Source: Niabella sp. (lineage in GTDB: Bacteria > Bacteroidota > Bacteroidia > Chitinophagales > Chitinophagaceae). Taken from it: a stretch of 64,000 nt of DNA. Where the stretch lies: positions 124,001 to 188,000 of the forward strand of contig NZ_JASLGT010000002.1 of NCBI RefSeq assembly GCF_030150205.1. Reading direction: 5' to 3'. The notes under the pieces are model-generated. The model saw nothing but the letters and a program-made list of their open reading frames with translations, made no database searches and was not told where the DNA came from. Shown here one piece after another: positions 31,910 to 40,772 of the stretch. The position numbers and the translations under genes were made by a program. Each line of letters begins with the position of its first letter. The first letter of the stretch is position 1.

Positions 31910-32326
31910 TTAACGCCTGGAACCCTTTGCGGGCGCCGGTGCTGCTGCCGGGGCTTGCGGATGCGTAGAGTCTGCGGCATTTGGGGGCTCCGCTTGTTTG
32001 ATCCGTTTTTGCTGTGCGTTGATAGAATCCAGCATTGCTACAAATACATCGGGCTTGCGCTGGTAATATTCAAGGCTTTTCTCAAACTCTTTTTTAGAGA
32101 TCTTATGCAGGGCAAATATTTGTTTTAATACCTGCTGGTTCACTACCGCGCGGTTCAGATCGGGATAGCGATAGTATACATATCCGTTTACAAATTCACC
32201 GCCCTGCGCAATATCCCATAAAACGGCCTGCATTTTATCCTGTGGTAAAACATCTTTAGGGCGCCCCAATCCGCAGGCCGCTAATGTTAAACTCCATACC
32301 AGTAGTAATGGTAATATTTTCTTCAT
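31910..32326 (-). CDS. DUF4296 lipoprotein
   Basis: This 138-residue protein has a lipoprotein signal (SLTLAAC, Cys at about 18) and the DUF4296 core: LPQDKMQAVLWDIAQGGEFV and KQIFALHKISKKEFEKSLEYYQRKPD. An Ala/Pro-rich tail (AAAPAPAKG) ends it. The family is restricted to Bacteroidota and its function is unknown. Its ATG overlaps the coaBC TGA (ATGA), so the two are translationally coupled. Confidence 0.85.
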   Translation of the reverse strand: MKKILPLLLVWSLTLAACGLGRPKDVLPQDKMQAVLWDIAQGGEFVNGYVYYRYPDLNRAVVNQQVLKQIFALHKISKKEFEKSLEYYQRKPDVFVAMLDSINAQQKRIKQAEPPNAADSTHPQAPAAAPAPAKGSRR

Positions 32327-33531
32327 ATTGTTGTGCCCGTTTTTACAATAGTATCAATGATGTCCTGTGCTACAGCCGTTTTTGTTTTGGATGCAAAACT
32401 GACCTTTTCACCTGTTTTTGAATAAATGGTTACCTTATTGGTATCGGCACCAAAAGCAGCGCCATCGTTTAATGAATTCAGCACGATATAGTCCGCATTC
32501 TTTTTATGCAGCTTTTCCAGGGCGTGTGCTTCCTCGTTATTGGTTTCCAGCGCAAAGCCCAGGAGGATCTGGTGGCCGGTTTTTACGGCACCCAGGGAGG
32601 CCAGGATGTCCCGGGTCTTTACCAGGGTTAATTCGAGCCCGTTCTCCTGTTTTTTTATTTTGGTGTCGCTGATGGTGGCTGGCCGGTAATCGGCAACAGC
32701 GGCGGCCATCAGGGCGATATCGGCCGAAGGGAAATGATCGGTGCATGCCTGGTACATTTCTTCTGCGGATACCACTTTTATAACCGTGATGCCTGAAAGG
32801 GCCTGCTGTAAAATAGACGGAGCCGGCCCCAGTACCAACACAACATCTGCACCACGCCGCCGGCATTCCATTGCCAGGGCATAGCCCATTTTTCCTGAGG
32901 AGTGATTACCAATAAAACGTACCGGATCCAGTGCCTCCTGTGTAGGGCCTGCCGTTACCAGTACTTTTTTGCCTTCCAGGTCCTTACCCCGGGCCTGTTC
33001 AAAAAAGGCGGCTATTTGTGTAAGGATCGTTTCCGGTTCTTCCATCCGGCCTTCGCCGGTTAGCCCGCTGGCCAGTTCGCCATAACGGGGCATAAGTACG
33101 ATATGCCCGAATGTTTTCAGCTGTTCGATATTTTTTTGAGTGGCAGGATGGCGCCACATATCGTCATCCATTGCCGGCGATACCATCACGGGACAGGTGG
33201 CGGAGAGGTATACCGAAAGCAGCAGGTTATCGCAATGGCCCTGTGCCATTTTTGCCAGAGTATTGCAACTCAGCGGTGCTATCAGCAACAGGTCGGCCCA
33301 CCGTCCCAGTGCTACATGGTTGGCCCAGGTATTGCCGGATGCAATGTCGATAAGGACTTCGTTTTTTGAAAGGGTAGACAGGGTAAGGGGCGATACAAAG
33401 TCGCGGGCAGCGGGTGTCATGATCACTTTTACAATGGCCTGTTGCTTTACCAGCAGCCGCACAAGGTGAACGATCTTGTAGGCTGCAATGCTGCCGCTGA
33501 TCCCGATGGCTATTTTCTTCCCTGCTAACAT
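32323..33531 (-). CDS. coaBC: Bifunctional CoaBC (PPC decarboxylase / phosphopantothenate-cysteine ligase)
   Basis: This 402-residue protein makes 4'-phosphopantetheine precursors of coenzyme A in two steps. The N-terminal flavin domain (1-180) has GISGSIAAYKIVHLVR, the catalytic His in NTWANHVAL and IAPLSCNTLAKMAQG. The C-terminal CoaB domain (185-400) has VLVTAGPTQEALDPVRFIGNHSSGKMG and AAVADYRP. Two CoaC positions differ from the Escherichia coli enzyme: PxMNxxMW reads PAMDDDMW, and the LACG catalytic Cys motif reads LASG. The fold is otherwise complete and this is the only CoaBC seen, so the changes are probably tolerated in this lineage. Confidence 0.93.
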   Translation of the reverse strand: MLAGKKIAIGISGSIAAYKIVHLVRLLVKQQAIVKVIMTPAARDFVSPLTLSTLSKNEVLIDIASGNTWANHVALGRWADLLLIAPLSCNTLAKMAQGHCDNLLLSVYLSATCPVMVSPAMDDDMWRHPATQKNIEQLKTFGHIVLMPRYGELASGLTGEGRMEEPETILTQIAAFFEQARGKDLEGKKVLVTAGPTQEALDPVRFIGNHSSGKMGYALAMECRRRGADVVLVLGPAPSILQQALSGITVIKVVSAEEMYQACTDHFPSADIALMAAAVADYRPATISDTKIKKQENGLELTLVKTRDILASLGAVKTGHQILLGFALETNNEEAHALEKLHKKNADYIVLNSLNDGAAFGADTNKVTIYSKTGEKVSFASKTKTAVAQDIIDTIVKTGTTI

Positions 33532-33672
33532 GCATCAAAAATAAGCCATCGTTTCGGAATACAAATGCAATAAAATGATAAGACTGTCTTTCATGGTTCA
33601 GGTTCACTACAGGAAGGCGCAGGGGCGGGAGGTGGAATGACCATGCCATCATGCAATGGCGGGTTACGGCAT

Positions 33673-33703
33673 AAAAAAGCCACAACTGAAGAACAGTTGT
33701 GGC
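33673..33703 (-). terminator. Rho-independent terminator after rpoZ
   Basis: GCCACAACTG (33679-33688) pairs perfectly with CAGTTGTGGC (33694-33703) around a 5-base loop. On the minus strand six T residues follow. It closes the DUF4271-hemD-bamD-rpoZ unit and separates it from coaBC. Confidence 0.92.
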
Positions 33704-33725
33704 GGGTATTGAAATACATGCACGC

Positions 33726-34067
33726 TTAGCTGAACAATTCGTCTTCAGCTTTGCGGTAGTAAATTTTATCATCAAGGAACTCCTGGGTAGCCAGCAGGGC
33801 CGGGTTCGGCATTCTTTCGTATGCCTTGGAGATCTCTATCTGTTCTTTATTTTCATGGATCTCTTCCAGCGTATCGGTGTGGCTGGCAAATTCATCCAGT
33901 TTATTATGCAATTCTTCCTTTATGGAAATATTGATCTGGTTGGCCCTTTTGCTAACAATGGCAATAGATTCATATATATTGCCGGTTTTATTTTTTATCT
34001 CCTGCAGGCTTTTGGTTTCTACGCTACTGGGAGTACCAACACTAAGATGCCTTCTTAATTTGCTCAT
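33726..34067 (-). CDS. rpoZ: RNA polymerase omega subunit, Bacteroidota type
   Basis: This 113-residue Rpb6/omega-like subunit helps assemble RNA polymerase. The family core is TGNIYESIAIVSKRANQINISI followed by IHENKEQIEISKAYERMPNPALLATQEF. The start is the ATG at 34067. The reading frame overlaps the 3' end of bamD by 26 bp, so it is probably translated by coupling. The bamD-rpoZ-coaBC order is common in Bacteroidota. Confidence 0.9.
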   Translation of the reverse strand: MSKLRRHLSVGTPSSVETKSLQEIKNKTGNIYESIAIVSKRANQINISIKEELHNKLDEFASHTDTLEEIHENKEQIEISKAYERMPNPALLATQEFLDDKIYYRKAEDELFS

Positions 34068-34860
34068 TATTACTAAATTTTTGAATTTGAGATTGTGACA
34101 TCGCCATATATTTTTCAATATCGGCTTTGTATTTACTTTCGGGAAAACGATCGATGAACTCTTTACATTCATCCATCACTTCCTTAAAACGTTCAGGTTT
34201 TTTATCGATGATGCTGTTTTCAGCAAAAAGGTAAAATGATTTTACGGACATCATTTTATACTCATCTGCTAACTGGGACTCCGGAAAATTTTCCAGAAGC
34301 GCCGCAAAACTTACGCCCGCAGCCCGGTAATATCCCATATCATAATAAAGCTTTGCACTTTTATAATCTTTTATTTCCAGTTTGCTTCTCAGCTCATCCA
34401 GGATCCGGTTGGCTTCAGGCAGCCGTACAGAGTTGGGATGGGTGTTAATGAAGGTCTGCATCGCTCCAATAGCCTTAAAGGTAGTGCTTTGATCCAGTTC
34501 CGCTTTGGGCGATTGTTTGTAAAAATTATAGGCCCGCATGTACTCCATTTCCTCATATTTCGGACTGTTGGGAAAGCTTTCCATGAAGGTTTTGAAATAA
34601 TTTTCGGCCATAGCATAATCACGCTGATAATAAGCGGAATACGCGTACTTATAATAAATGTCCTGGAACTGTGGCGTTGTTTTATAATAAGGCAGAATAT
34701 CTTCATAGATCATCTGTGCCTTATTGTACTTCTTTTTAGCATAAAAAGCGTCTGCCATTTTCAATTTGTAGGCAGCATCCTTACTTTTCAAAATCTTGTT
34801 CATGCCCGGCCCGCAGGACGACATTAAAAATAAGGCGGAAATGATGACGAAAAACCTCAT
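34042..34860 (-). CDS. bamD: Outer membrane assembly lipoprotein BamD
   Basis: This 272-residue TPR lipoprotein is part of the BAM complex that inserts outer-membrane barrels. The signal MRFFVIISALFLMSSC has its lipid Cys at about 16. At least four tetratricopeptide helices follow: MADAFYAKKKYNKAQMIYED, FQDIYYKYAYSAYYQRDY, YRAAGVSFAALLENFPESQ and DECKEFIDRFPESKYK. The ATG at 34860 starts exactly at a signal peptide; the longer frame adds a non-signal leader. It overlaps rpoZ by 26 bp. Confidence 0.9.
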   Translation of the reverse strand: MRFFVIISALFLMSSCGPGMNKILKSKDAAYKLKMADAFYAKKKYNKAQMIYEDILPYYKTTPQFQDIYYKYAYSAYYQRDYAMAENYFKTFMESFPNSPKYEEMEYMRAYNFYKQSPKAELDQSTTFKAIGAMQTFINTHPNSVRLPEANRILDELRSKLEIKDYKSAKLYYDMGYYRAAGVSFAALLENFPESQLADEYKMMSVKSFYLFAENSIIDKKPERFKEVMDECKEFIDRFPESKYKADIEKYMAMSQSQIQKFSNNEQIKKAS

Positions 34861-34868
34861 AAAGTTTG

Positions 34869-34876
34869 CAAAGTTA
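34869..34876 (-). promoter_or_regulatory. Candidate -7 element of bamD
   Basis: On the minus strand it reads TAACTTTG, a match to TAnnTTTG. It ends only 8 bases before the bamD ATG, so the transcript would be nearly leaderless. The -33 element is not clear. Confidence 0.35.
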
Positions 34877-34960
34877 ACTATAACCATGCAAATATTAATA
34901 AAAACCTTAGCTACCCAAAAAATGAGTCGTTAAGCTTTTGATAAAGAGAAGTTTGTTGGC

Positions 34961-35764
34961 TTATTTGGTACCGGAACCGGCCAAAAACTGGTCCAGGGCG
35001 GTGATCATGCTGGGTGTTTTGGGTAAAGGAGCCACAATTTGGGGTTTTAAACCCGCTTTTATGGCTGCCTCCTTTGTATTATCACCAAAAGTACCGATTA
35101 CGACCTCCTGCTGCTTAAAGTCGGGGAAATTGTCAAACCAGCTTTTTACGCCGCTGGGTGTAAAGAAGCAGAGTACATCAAACTTTTTGTTGCCCAGCGA
35201 TTTTTTTATGTCATTGCTTTTTGTGCGGTACATAAATGCCAGGTCAAAAGAACAGTCATGCTGTTTTAACCAGCTGATAATTTCGTTATCCTGCTGATTT
35301 TCAGAGCATACATATAAAAAGTTGAGGTTCTCTTTATGTTTATTGATCACATCCAGCAGGCTTTTATTACTGCCGTCTGTGCCATAAAATACCTTTCTTT
35401 TACGGTAGAGGATGAATTTTTGCAGGTAGAGTGCTACCGCTTCCGTAATGCAAAAATATTTGGTGTCCTGCGATACATTGATCTTCATTTCCTCACAGGT
35501 CCTGAAAAAGTGATCAATGGCATTGCGGCTGGTAAAGATCACGCCTGAATAAGTGGGGATGCTGATCTTTTGACGTCTGAAATCTTTTCCGGAGATCGGC
35601 TCCAGCATGATCAGGGTCTCAAAATCCAGCGTAACACCATGTTTTTTTTCAAGGTCGAAATAGGGGGATTTTTCGCTCTTTGGTCTTGGCTGGCTGATGA
35701 GTATATGCTGCACTTTTCCAGCTTCAGGCTTCGCCACGGGTTTTGTTGCTACGTTACTTGACAT
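34961..35764 (-). CDS. hemD: Uroporphyrinogen-III synthase
   Basis: This 267-residue protein of the HemD family closes hydroxymethylbilane into uroporphyrinogen III for haem and sirohaem. Weakly conserved family features are present: ILISQPRPKSEKSPYFDLE, FTSRNAIDHFF, YFCITEAVALYLQ, LYVCSENQQDNEII, FFTPSGVKSWFDNFP and VVIGTFGDNTKEAAIKAG. The pairing with a DUF4271 gene directly upstream is common in Bacteroidota. The next gene downstream is bamD, after 100 bp. Confidence 0.88.
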   Translation of the reverse strand: MSSNVATKPVAKPEAGKVQHILISQPRPKSEKSPYFDLEKKHGVTLDFETLIMLEPISGKDFRRQKISIPTYSGVIFTSRNAIDHFFRTCEEMKINVSQDTKYFCITEAVALYLQKFILYRKRKVFYGTDGSNKSLLDVINKHKENLNFLYVCSENQQDNEIISWLKQHDCSFDLAFMYRTKSNDIKKSLGNKKFDVLCFFTPSGVKSWFDNFPDFKQQEVVIGTFGDNTKEAAIKAGLKPQIVAPLPKTPSMITALDQFLAGSGTK

Positions 35765-35774
35765 TAAAATTCAC

Positions 35775-37145
35775 CTAAATTGGGTGCAAAGGTACGCTAT
35801 TCCCCGTTAAAAAGTGTAAAATAAACTTGTAGATTACAAAGGCCGGCAATAGTTCAAAAGCAACGAAGTAAATAAAAAAATGAAAGAGACTGATCTTGTT
35901 GCTTTTTTGCACCATCTGAAGGGCAACAATGAAGCGATACAGAAATAACGCGCCAATGATCAGCCAGCTAAGCGTCCAGATAATGGTTTTAATGCCGGTA
36001 CCTCCCAATGACGTAATAACGATTACGGGAAGCAGGAACAATACCAGGATCTTACTTACCAGGAAGATCAGGAAGATATAGGCATCGGTGAGGTGTTGTA
36101 ATTTAAAAAGCCAGCCAAATAACTTTAAGAGGAAAAATTTAGCCAGATATGCTACAGATACAAAAGCAACGGAAAATGCAAATAACTGCCAAAAGGGATA
36201 GGGCAATTCATTTGCCGTGAGCTGCTCCGCCATCAGGGAGAGGTAATACCCGGCTACGAATACAAATAAAATGTTAAACAGGAATGATGGGAGTGTGTTC
36301 TGACTTAACTGTTGCTGTAGCTGGCGCTGTTTTAGTGTACGCCGGAAAAACAAGGTGGTAAGGTCATCGAAGTATTTAGAAAATGCGGTTTTAAACCCCG
36401 CAAAGAGCAACATGATCCCCGCGAGCGTATAAAAGTAAATTTCTTCTCCCGGTTGTTCAACCCGTTTGCTGTATGGAGTGATGACCGGAGCTTTGGAAAA
36501 AGCATAATACGGGTGCCCGGCAAGGATTTGTTGCGTGCGGTTAAACAACTGCTCCTGCGCTGTAAACTGTGCTTCTTTTTTTAAACTGTCTGCAATGATG
36601 GCTTTGATCCTGGTAGAATCGATGGCAACGGGTGGAGCAGGGGGCAATGCTGTTGCCGCTTTTGCAGTGCTATCTTTTTTCAGATGCGCCGGGGATACTG
36701 CTTTTCCTGTAGAATCGCGCCGGATACCGGTTTGCGGGTGATGCACGGTTTTTTTTACAGCCGTCGTGTCCTTTTTTGCGGCTGGAAGTATAGTCTTTTT
36801 TAAAACATTTTTTTTCTGCGTTGTATCTTTTTGAATCGCAGGTTTATGGTTCGCCGCCGGAGCAGCAGGCCGCGTCGTTTTTATTGGATTGACCGAAGCT
36901 TTTTGCGCCGGGGTATCCGGAGTTTGTTTTTTACCCGCAGCCGCCGGCTGTGTTACCGGCTGCTTTTGTTTTGTACCAGCCGGTTTTTGGGCGGCCGGCC
37001 GCGTGGCTGTGGTTTTGCGGCTGGCCCCCTGTTGTGATGCCGGCTTTGCAGGCTGCGGTTGTTCTTTTGCACTGTCTTTTTTTTGAGCGGACAGATGGCT
37101 CATACAAAAGAAACTCAAAAAAAGTATGATGGATAAACGAATCAA
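35775..37145 (-). CDS. DUF4271 membrane protein with long Pro/Ala/Lys-rich region
   Basis: From a TTG at 37145 this is 456 residues: a signal-like hydrophobic start (LSIILFLSFFCMSHLSAQ), a roughly 150-residue low-complexity stretch rich in Lys, Pro, Ala, Thr and Gln, then DUF4271 (about 230-456) with about six membrane helices. No in-frame ATG precedes the signal; the first ATG (37103) would cut it in half. A TAnnTTTG element at 37167-37174 lies just upstream, which argues against the still earlier TTG at 37178. DUF4271 has no known function but is conserved next to hemD. Confidence 0.82.
   Translation of the reverse strand: MIRLSIILFLSFFCMSHLSAQKKDSAKEQPQPAKPASQQGASRKTTATRPAAQKPAGTKQKQPVTQPAAAGKKQTPDTPAQKASVNPIKTTRPAAPAANHKPAIQKDTTQKKNVLKKTILPAAKKDTTAVKKTVHHPQTGIRRDSTGKAVSPAHLKKDSTAKAATALPPAPPVAIDSTRIKAIIADSLKKEAQFTAQEQLFNRTQQILAGHPYYAFSKAPVITPYSKRVEQPGEEIYFYTLAGIMLLFAGFKTAFSKYFDDLTTLFFRRTLKQRQLQQQLSQNTLPSFLFNILFVFVAGYYLSLMAEQLTANELPYPFWQLFAFSVAFVSVAYLAKFFLLKLFGWLFKLQHLTDAYIFLIFLVSKILVLFLLPVIVITSLGGTGIKTIIWTLSWLIIGALFLYRFIVALQMVQKSNKISLFHFFIYFVAFELLPAFVIYKFILHFLTGNSVPLHPI
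35787..35794 (-). promoter_or_regulatory. Candidate -7 element of hemD
   Basis: On the minus strand it reads TACCTTTG. It lies inside the last codons of the DUF4271 gene, 23 bases before the hemD ATG, and could give hemD a promoter of its own. Confidence 0.4.
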
Positions 37146-37166
37146 AATAAAGGCATCTTTGAAACG

Positions 37167-37174
37167 CAAAAATA
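37167..37174 (-). promoter_or_regulatory. Candidate -7 element of the DUF4271-hemD-bamD-rpoZ unit
   Basis: On the minus strand it reads TATTTTTG, a match to TAnnTTTG, 21 bases before the proposed TTG start at 37145. Confidence 0.4.
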
Positions 37175-37389
37175 ACAAGCTGCCTTCAATATTACTGAAA
37201 AAGATGGCCCGGGTGAAGTTCGGGGTTTAATAAAACAATCACCGGTGCTGTTGAACCGGGAGTGAAGCGAAAATAAAGGTTGGCGCGGATTTGCCTGATT
37301 GCGGGAATTGTAATATTTTTCTGGCAAAAACAGGCACTCCTGCCAGATGCATACAGATGTTTCAGCAGGAACGGCACACCCATTAAAAA

Positions 37390-38091
37390 ATGTTTATGAA
37401 ATATTGGTTCGTACTTGCAGGTCTTTTTATTTTGGGCCATGCTAATGCCTCGGTTGCCGGCAACCGCGATTCTGTATTTAATTATGAAGACAGCCGCTTT
37501 GAAAAAAACGGGTATGTATTGCATTTTACATCTAATGCGGATGATTTTAGTGCGGCAGTAAAAAAAAGAATGGTGGATGCTTTTTTTACCGTATATCCAC
37601 GGCTGGTACAGGACTTTAACCAGGAGGCAGCAAAGGTTGTATACTTTAAGATCGATACTGCCTATCATGGTGTAGCCGCCACCGGCGGAGGAAAAGTAGC
37701 CTATGATCCCACCTGGTTTGCAAAGCATCCCGGAGATATTGATGTGGTAACACATGAAGTAATGCATATTGTGCAGAACTACGGAAGAAGTGTTGGCCCC
37801 TGGTGGATTACGGAAGGAATTGCAGATTATATACGGTTTAAATATGGTATTGATAATGGTGGCGCAGGCTGGAAACTTCCGGATTATTCAGACCGGCAGA
37901 AATATTCGGATGGATACCGGGTAACCGCGCGGTTTCTGGCGTGGATTGAGGCCCGGGTTAAAAGCGGTACTGTAAAAGCATTGAATACAGCCCTTCGGAA
38001 TCACACCTATACTGCAGACAGCTGGAAGGCGATTACCGGAAAACCGGTAGATGATTTATGGCTGGAATATTCAAAGAATCCTGCCCTGTAA
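37390..38091 (+). CDS. Basic secretory protein (BSP) family metallopeptidase, exported
   Basis: This 233-residue protein has a signal peptide (FVLAGLFILGHANA) and the BSP family core: the zinc motif THEVMHIVQNYG (HExxH), then PWWITEGIADYIRFKYG with an acidic third ligand region and DGYRVTARFLAWIEAR. The family includes plant secreted defence proteins and bacterial peptidases. It lies alone and divergent from DUF4271. Its length matches single-domain members. A second ATG two codons in (37396) is an equally good start. Confidence 0.9.
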   Translation: MFMKYWFVLAGLFILGHANASVAGNRDSVFNYEDSRFEKNGYVLHFTSNADDFSAAVKKRMVDAFFTVYPRLVQDFNQEAAKVVYFKIDTAYHGVAATGGGKVAYDPTWFAKHPGDIDVVTHEVMHIVQNYGRSVGPWWITEGIADYIRFKYGIDNGGAGWKLPDYSDRQKYSDGYRVTARFLAWIEARVKSGTVKALNTALRNHTYTADSWKAITGKPVDDLWLEYSKNPAL

Positions 38092-38143
38092 GCTGTTTTA
38101 ACAAGTCTGTATGTTGCTTATTGCCGCGGATATCGGAGGCGGA

Positions 38144-38692
38144 TCATATTTTCGCTTTATTGATACAATAAACAAAGTTGAGCCGGTCGGGTTCCCCGTG
38201 ATAGGCTACCCATTCTTCTTTAAGTTTAACCGCTCCCAGCTTTTCGATGGCTTTTTGTGAGCGGTAGTTTTCGGCACCGATATGGAAATAAACGGTGTTT
38301 ACAAATTGGAAAATGTATTCCAGCATGAGCTGCTTTACCTGTGTATTGAGTCCCGTGCCCCAGAACTTTGTGGCATAAAAGGTATACCCGATAAAAATGC
38401 TGTTTTCCTGTGGATCATAATTATAAAACCGGGTACTTCCTGCCAGCCCGCCATTGGGAGGGGCCTCGCAAAGAAAGGCGCCGCCGCTTTGTAATGCGCC
38501 TTCAAAGAACGTTTCAAATACTTTTCGCTGGTACCGGTCTTTATTCGGGTGCATCTGCCAGATGGCCGGGTCGGAAGCAACGGCAAACAGGCGCTCAAAA
38601 TCGGTCTCTTTTAATGGAATAAGTTTTACGTACGCATTTTCAAGAACTGGCTGAATTGAAAAGGGTGGGGTTGAAGGTGAAGCGTTCATCAT
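38144..38692 (-). CDS. GNAT family N-acetyltransferase (RimJ/RimL type)
   Basis: This protein of about 182 residues has KLIPLKETDFERLFAVASDP at the N-terminus, typical of RimJ/RimL-like enzymes. The acetyl-CoA region is IGYTFYATKFWGTGLNTQVK, and YFHIGAENYRSQKAIEKLGA is the C-terminal family motif. It could act on protein N-termini, amino acids or antibiotics; the substrate is not predictable. I use the ATG pair at 38692/38689 rather than the longer frame with a hydrophobic leader that does not belong to the family. Confidence 0.87.
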   Translation of the reverse strand: MMNASPSTPPFSIQPVLENAYVKLIPLKETDFERLFAVASDPAIWQMHPNKDRYQRKVFETFFEGALQSGGAFLCEAPPNGGLAGSTRFYNYDPQENSIFIGYTFYATKFWGTGLNTQVKQLMLEYIFQFVNTVYFHIGAENYRSQKAIEKLGAVKLKEEWVAYHGEPDRLNFVYCINKAKI

Positions 38693-38784
38693 CACAAATG
38701 TTTTGCAGGTGAAGATAAAGAAAAGGTCCATCCGTTTTGTATTGGAAGCCGGTTCATATACAGTTGGGATAGTGATGCTGGGTT

Positions 38785-38817
38785 AAAAAAACAGAAGCCG
38801 TTCAGGAATGAACGGCT
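38785..38817 (-). terminator. Terminator of the susCD unit
   Basis: AGCCGTTCA (38796-38804) pairs perfectly with TGAACGGCT (38809-38817) around a 4-base loop. On the minus strand TCTG and seven T residues follow. It lies about 60 bases after the susD stop. Confidence 0.8.
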
Positions 38818-38877
38818 CTGATACACAAGGAGTGTATGTGCTTGTAATCTACTTTATGTGATTGTTGAAAAAGTTCT

Positions 38878-40761
38878 TTAATTAAGACTCAATGGTTTTA
38901 CGTTTCGCTCTGCGCCGGGATAACCGATATTCTGGTTGATGACACCGTTTACATTTACGGTGATGGCATTTGAAGGAATGGGCCATAAAATATGATGCAC
39001 GCTTATTTTATATTCGGCCCATTTATGCTTTACGCCTTTGTTATAAAAATTGCTCCGGCTCGCTACCCGGTCGTACCAGAAATTGATACCCATTTGTTTT
39101 ACATTGGAGTTGGCGCCTCCGGGGCCGCTGATATTCTCCAGGCTGTATACACGTCCGCCAAATATTTCGCAGGGTTTTTTTGTTTTAGCATAGGTGTAGG
39201 CGATGCGTACCAGTTCCACGTGCCGGTTTTCTTCATAATAAAGTTCGCGGGCTCTTTCGTCCAGTATCTCTCCGATATTGATATCGGCGGCGGTGAGCGG
39301 CGTAGCTCCTGCCCGGGTGCGTACTTCATTCATGGCAACAGCGGCCGATCCCAAATCATCCTTCCAGTAATAGCATTCTGCCAGCATCAGGTACACTTCT
39401 GCAGATCGATAGATGTACCAGGGGGTTTGGCCACCGGCCCAGGTACTTTGTAATGGGTCCGGAACAAATGTTTTATAATGCGGCCAGGGAAACCAAAGGC
39501 GGATGGTATCTTCCACGCTCATGGCTGCCGGTTTTACAAAGTGTTTGGCATACCAGGGATTTTTGTTTTTTAGCAGGTCGGGGTTGTTATATATCAGATC
39601 CTCCATCCGCTTCCAGCTATCGTGGTTATAAGGTCCGCGCAGGTCATTGCCCTCCTTATCGGCCCGCCATATTTCATTGGTAGAGTACCAGGTAGGACGT
39701 AAACGCCCGATGCCGCGTCCGTACGTTCTATTGAGGTCCAGGCTGTCTGGAGTGCCTGCGGGCGACGGAGAAACGGTGCCCGTTGCGCCGTTGGGGGTTA
39801 TAATGCCGCCACCATTCCAGTAGGGAACGGCATTGCGCATAATCTGGATGCGATCGTTAGGGGCTGGATCCTGCGGTTCTATATTTGGATAGGCCACCAC
39901 ATACATAAGACCCTCGGTGTTGGTTACATCCAACTTGGCATCCACGCTATGCAGGTCAAACATTAAGTTTGTATTGGGTTTGGTTTTATTAGAGGTAAAG
40001 CGCTCTTTCATCAGCGGGTGCAGGGCTACAATTTCCTTACCTACTGCAATGGCCCGGTCAAAATCAGTTAAGGCCATACACACTTTCATCAGCAGCACCC
40101 CGCAAGCTGATTTTGAAGTACGTCCGCGATCCACTTTCTCCGGAACCCACTGATAGGCAAATTCCAGGTCTTTTTTAAGACGTGCCAAAATACTCCAGCG
40201 ATCGTTTGAATAAAAATCGTATTTGGGGCGCTCATAAACGGTATCAATAAAGGGCACATCTCCAAACTGGTGTACCAGCTTAAAATAGCGGTAGGCTCTT
40301 TGGAAGTAAGCAGCGCCCAGCACGGCATTCTTTTCGGCATCGTCTTTAAACTTAGCCCTGTCGATATTAATGATCACCGTATTGGCATATTTAACAGCAT
40401 TATAGCCTTCTGTAAAATACCAGCCCACTTTAGTGGTATTGATATTGTTAAGATCGGCATCCGGTAATAGCGATACGTCCATATCCATTTGTGGGCCGGC
40501 TTTGTCGGTGGTGCCTTCCACAGCTACTTCCGATTGCATAATTTCAGTAAGTATAGGAGCCGCATCTCCAAAATATTCATGCCGCATATTGCGTTCACCG
40601 GCTGCCAGGGTTGAGTAAAAACTGCCGGGCTCCGTAAGCGTAACGCTTGGTTCGTATAGCGATAGCGTTTTAGGTTGCAGCCAGTCTTTTTTACAGGCTA
40701 CCAGTATAAGCGCCATCAGGGAAATGAGCAATAGCTTTTTATATATAATTGTTCGTTTCAT
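38878..40761 (-). CDS. SusD/RagB family nutrient-binding lipoprotein
   Basis: This 627-residue surface lipoprotein (signal LISLMALILVAC, Cys about 22) caps the SusC-type transporter and binds its ligand. TPR-like helices include YFQRAYRYFKLVHQFGDVPF, and the C-terminal RagB/SusD domain shows WYIYRSAEVYLMLAECYYW, ARELYYEENRHVELVRIAYTY and LWPIPSNAI. It is encoded 11 bp after susC and is the last gene before a terminator. No polysaccharide-degrading enzyme is adjacent and an S9 peptidase lies upstream, so the ligand could be a peptide or glycopeptide (inference). Confidence 0.93.
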   Translation of the reverse strand: MKRTIIYKKLLLISLMALILVACKKDWLQPKTLSLYEPSVTLTEPGSFYSTLAAGERNMRHEYFGDAAPILTEIMQSEVAVEGTTDKAGPQMDMDVSLLPDADLNNINTTKVGWYFTEGYNAVKYANTVIINIDRAKFKDDAEKNAVLGAAYFQRAYRYFKLVHQFGDVPFIDTVYERPKYDFYSNDRWSILARLKKDLEFAYQWVPEKVDRGRTSKSACGVLLMKVCMALTDFDRAIAVGKEIVALHPLMKERFTSNKTKPNTNLMFDLHSVDAKLDVTNTEGLMYVVAYPNIEPQDPAPNDRIQIMRNAVPYWNGGGIITPNGATGTVSPSPAGTPDSLDLNRTYGRGIGRLRPTWYSTNEIWRADKEGNDLRGPYNHDSWKRMEDLIYNNPDLLKNKNPWYAKHFVKPAAMSVEDTIRLWFPWPHYKTFVPDPLQSTWAGGQTPWYIYRSAEVYLMLAECYYWKDDLGSAAVAMNEVRTRAGATPLTAADINIGEILDERARELYYEENRHVELVRIAYTYAKTKKPCEIFGGRVYSLENISGPGGANSNVKQMGINFWYDRVASRSNFYNKGVKHKWAEYKISVHHILWPIPSNAITVNVNGVINQNIGYPGAERNVKPLSLN

Positions 40762-40772
40762 GGTACTAAAGA

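Noticed and set aside
37192..37767. 191-residue minus-strand frame overlapping the BSP peptidase
   Set aside because: The plus strand encodes a peptidase with an HExxH motif and signal peptide; the minus frame has no family signal.
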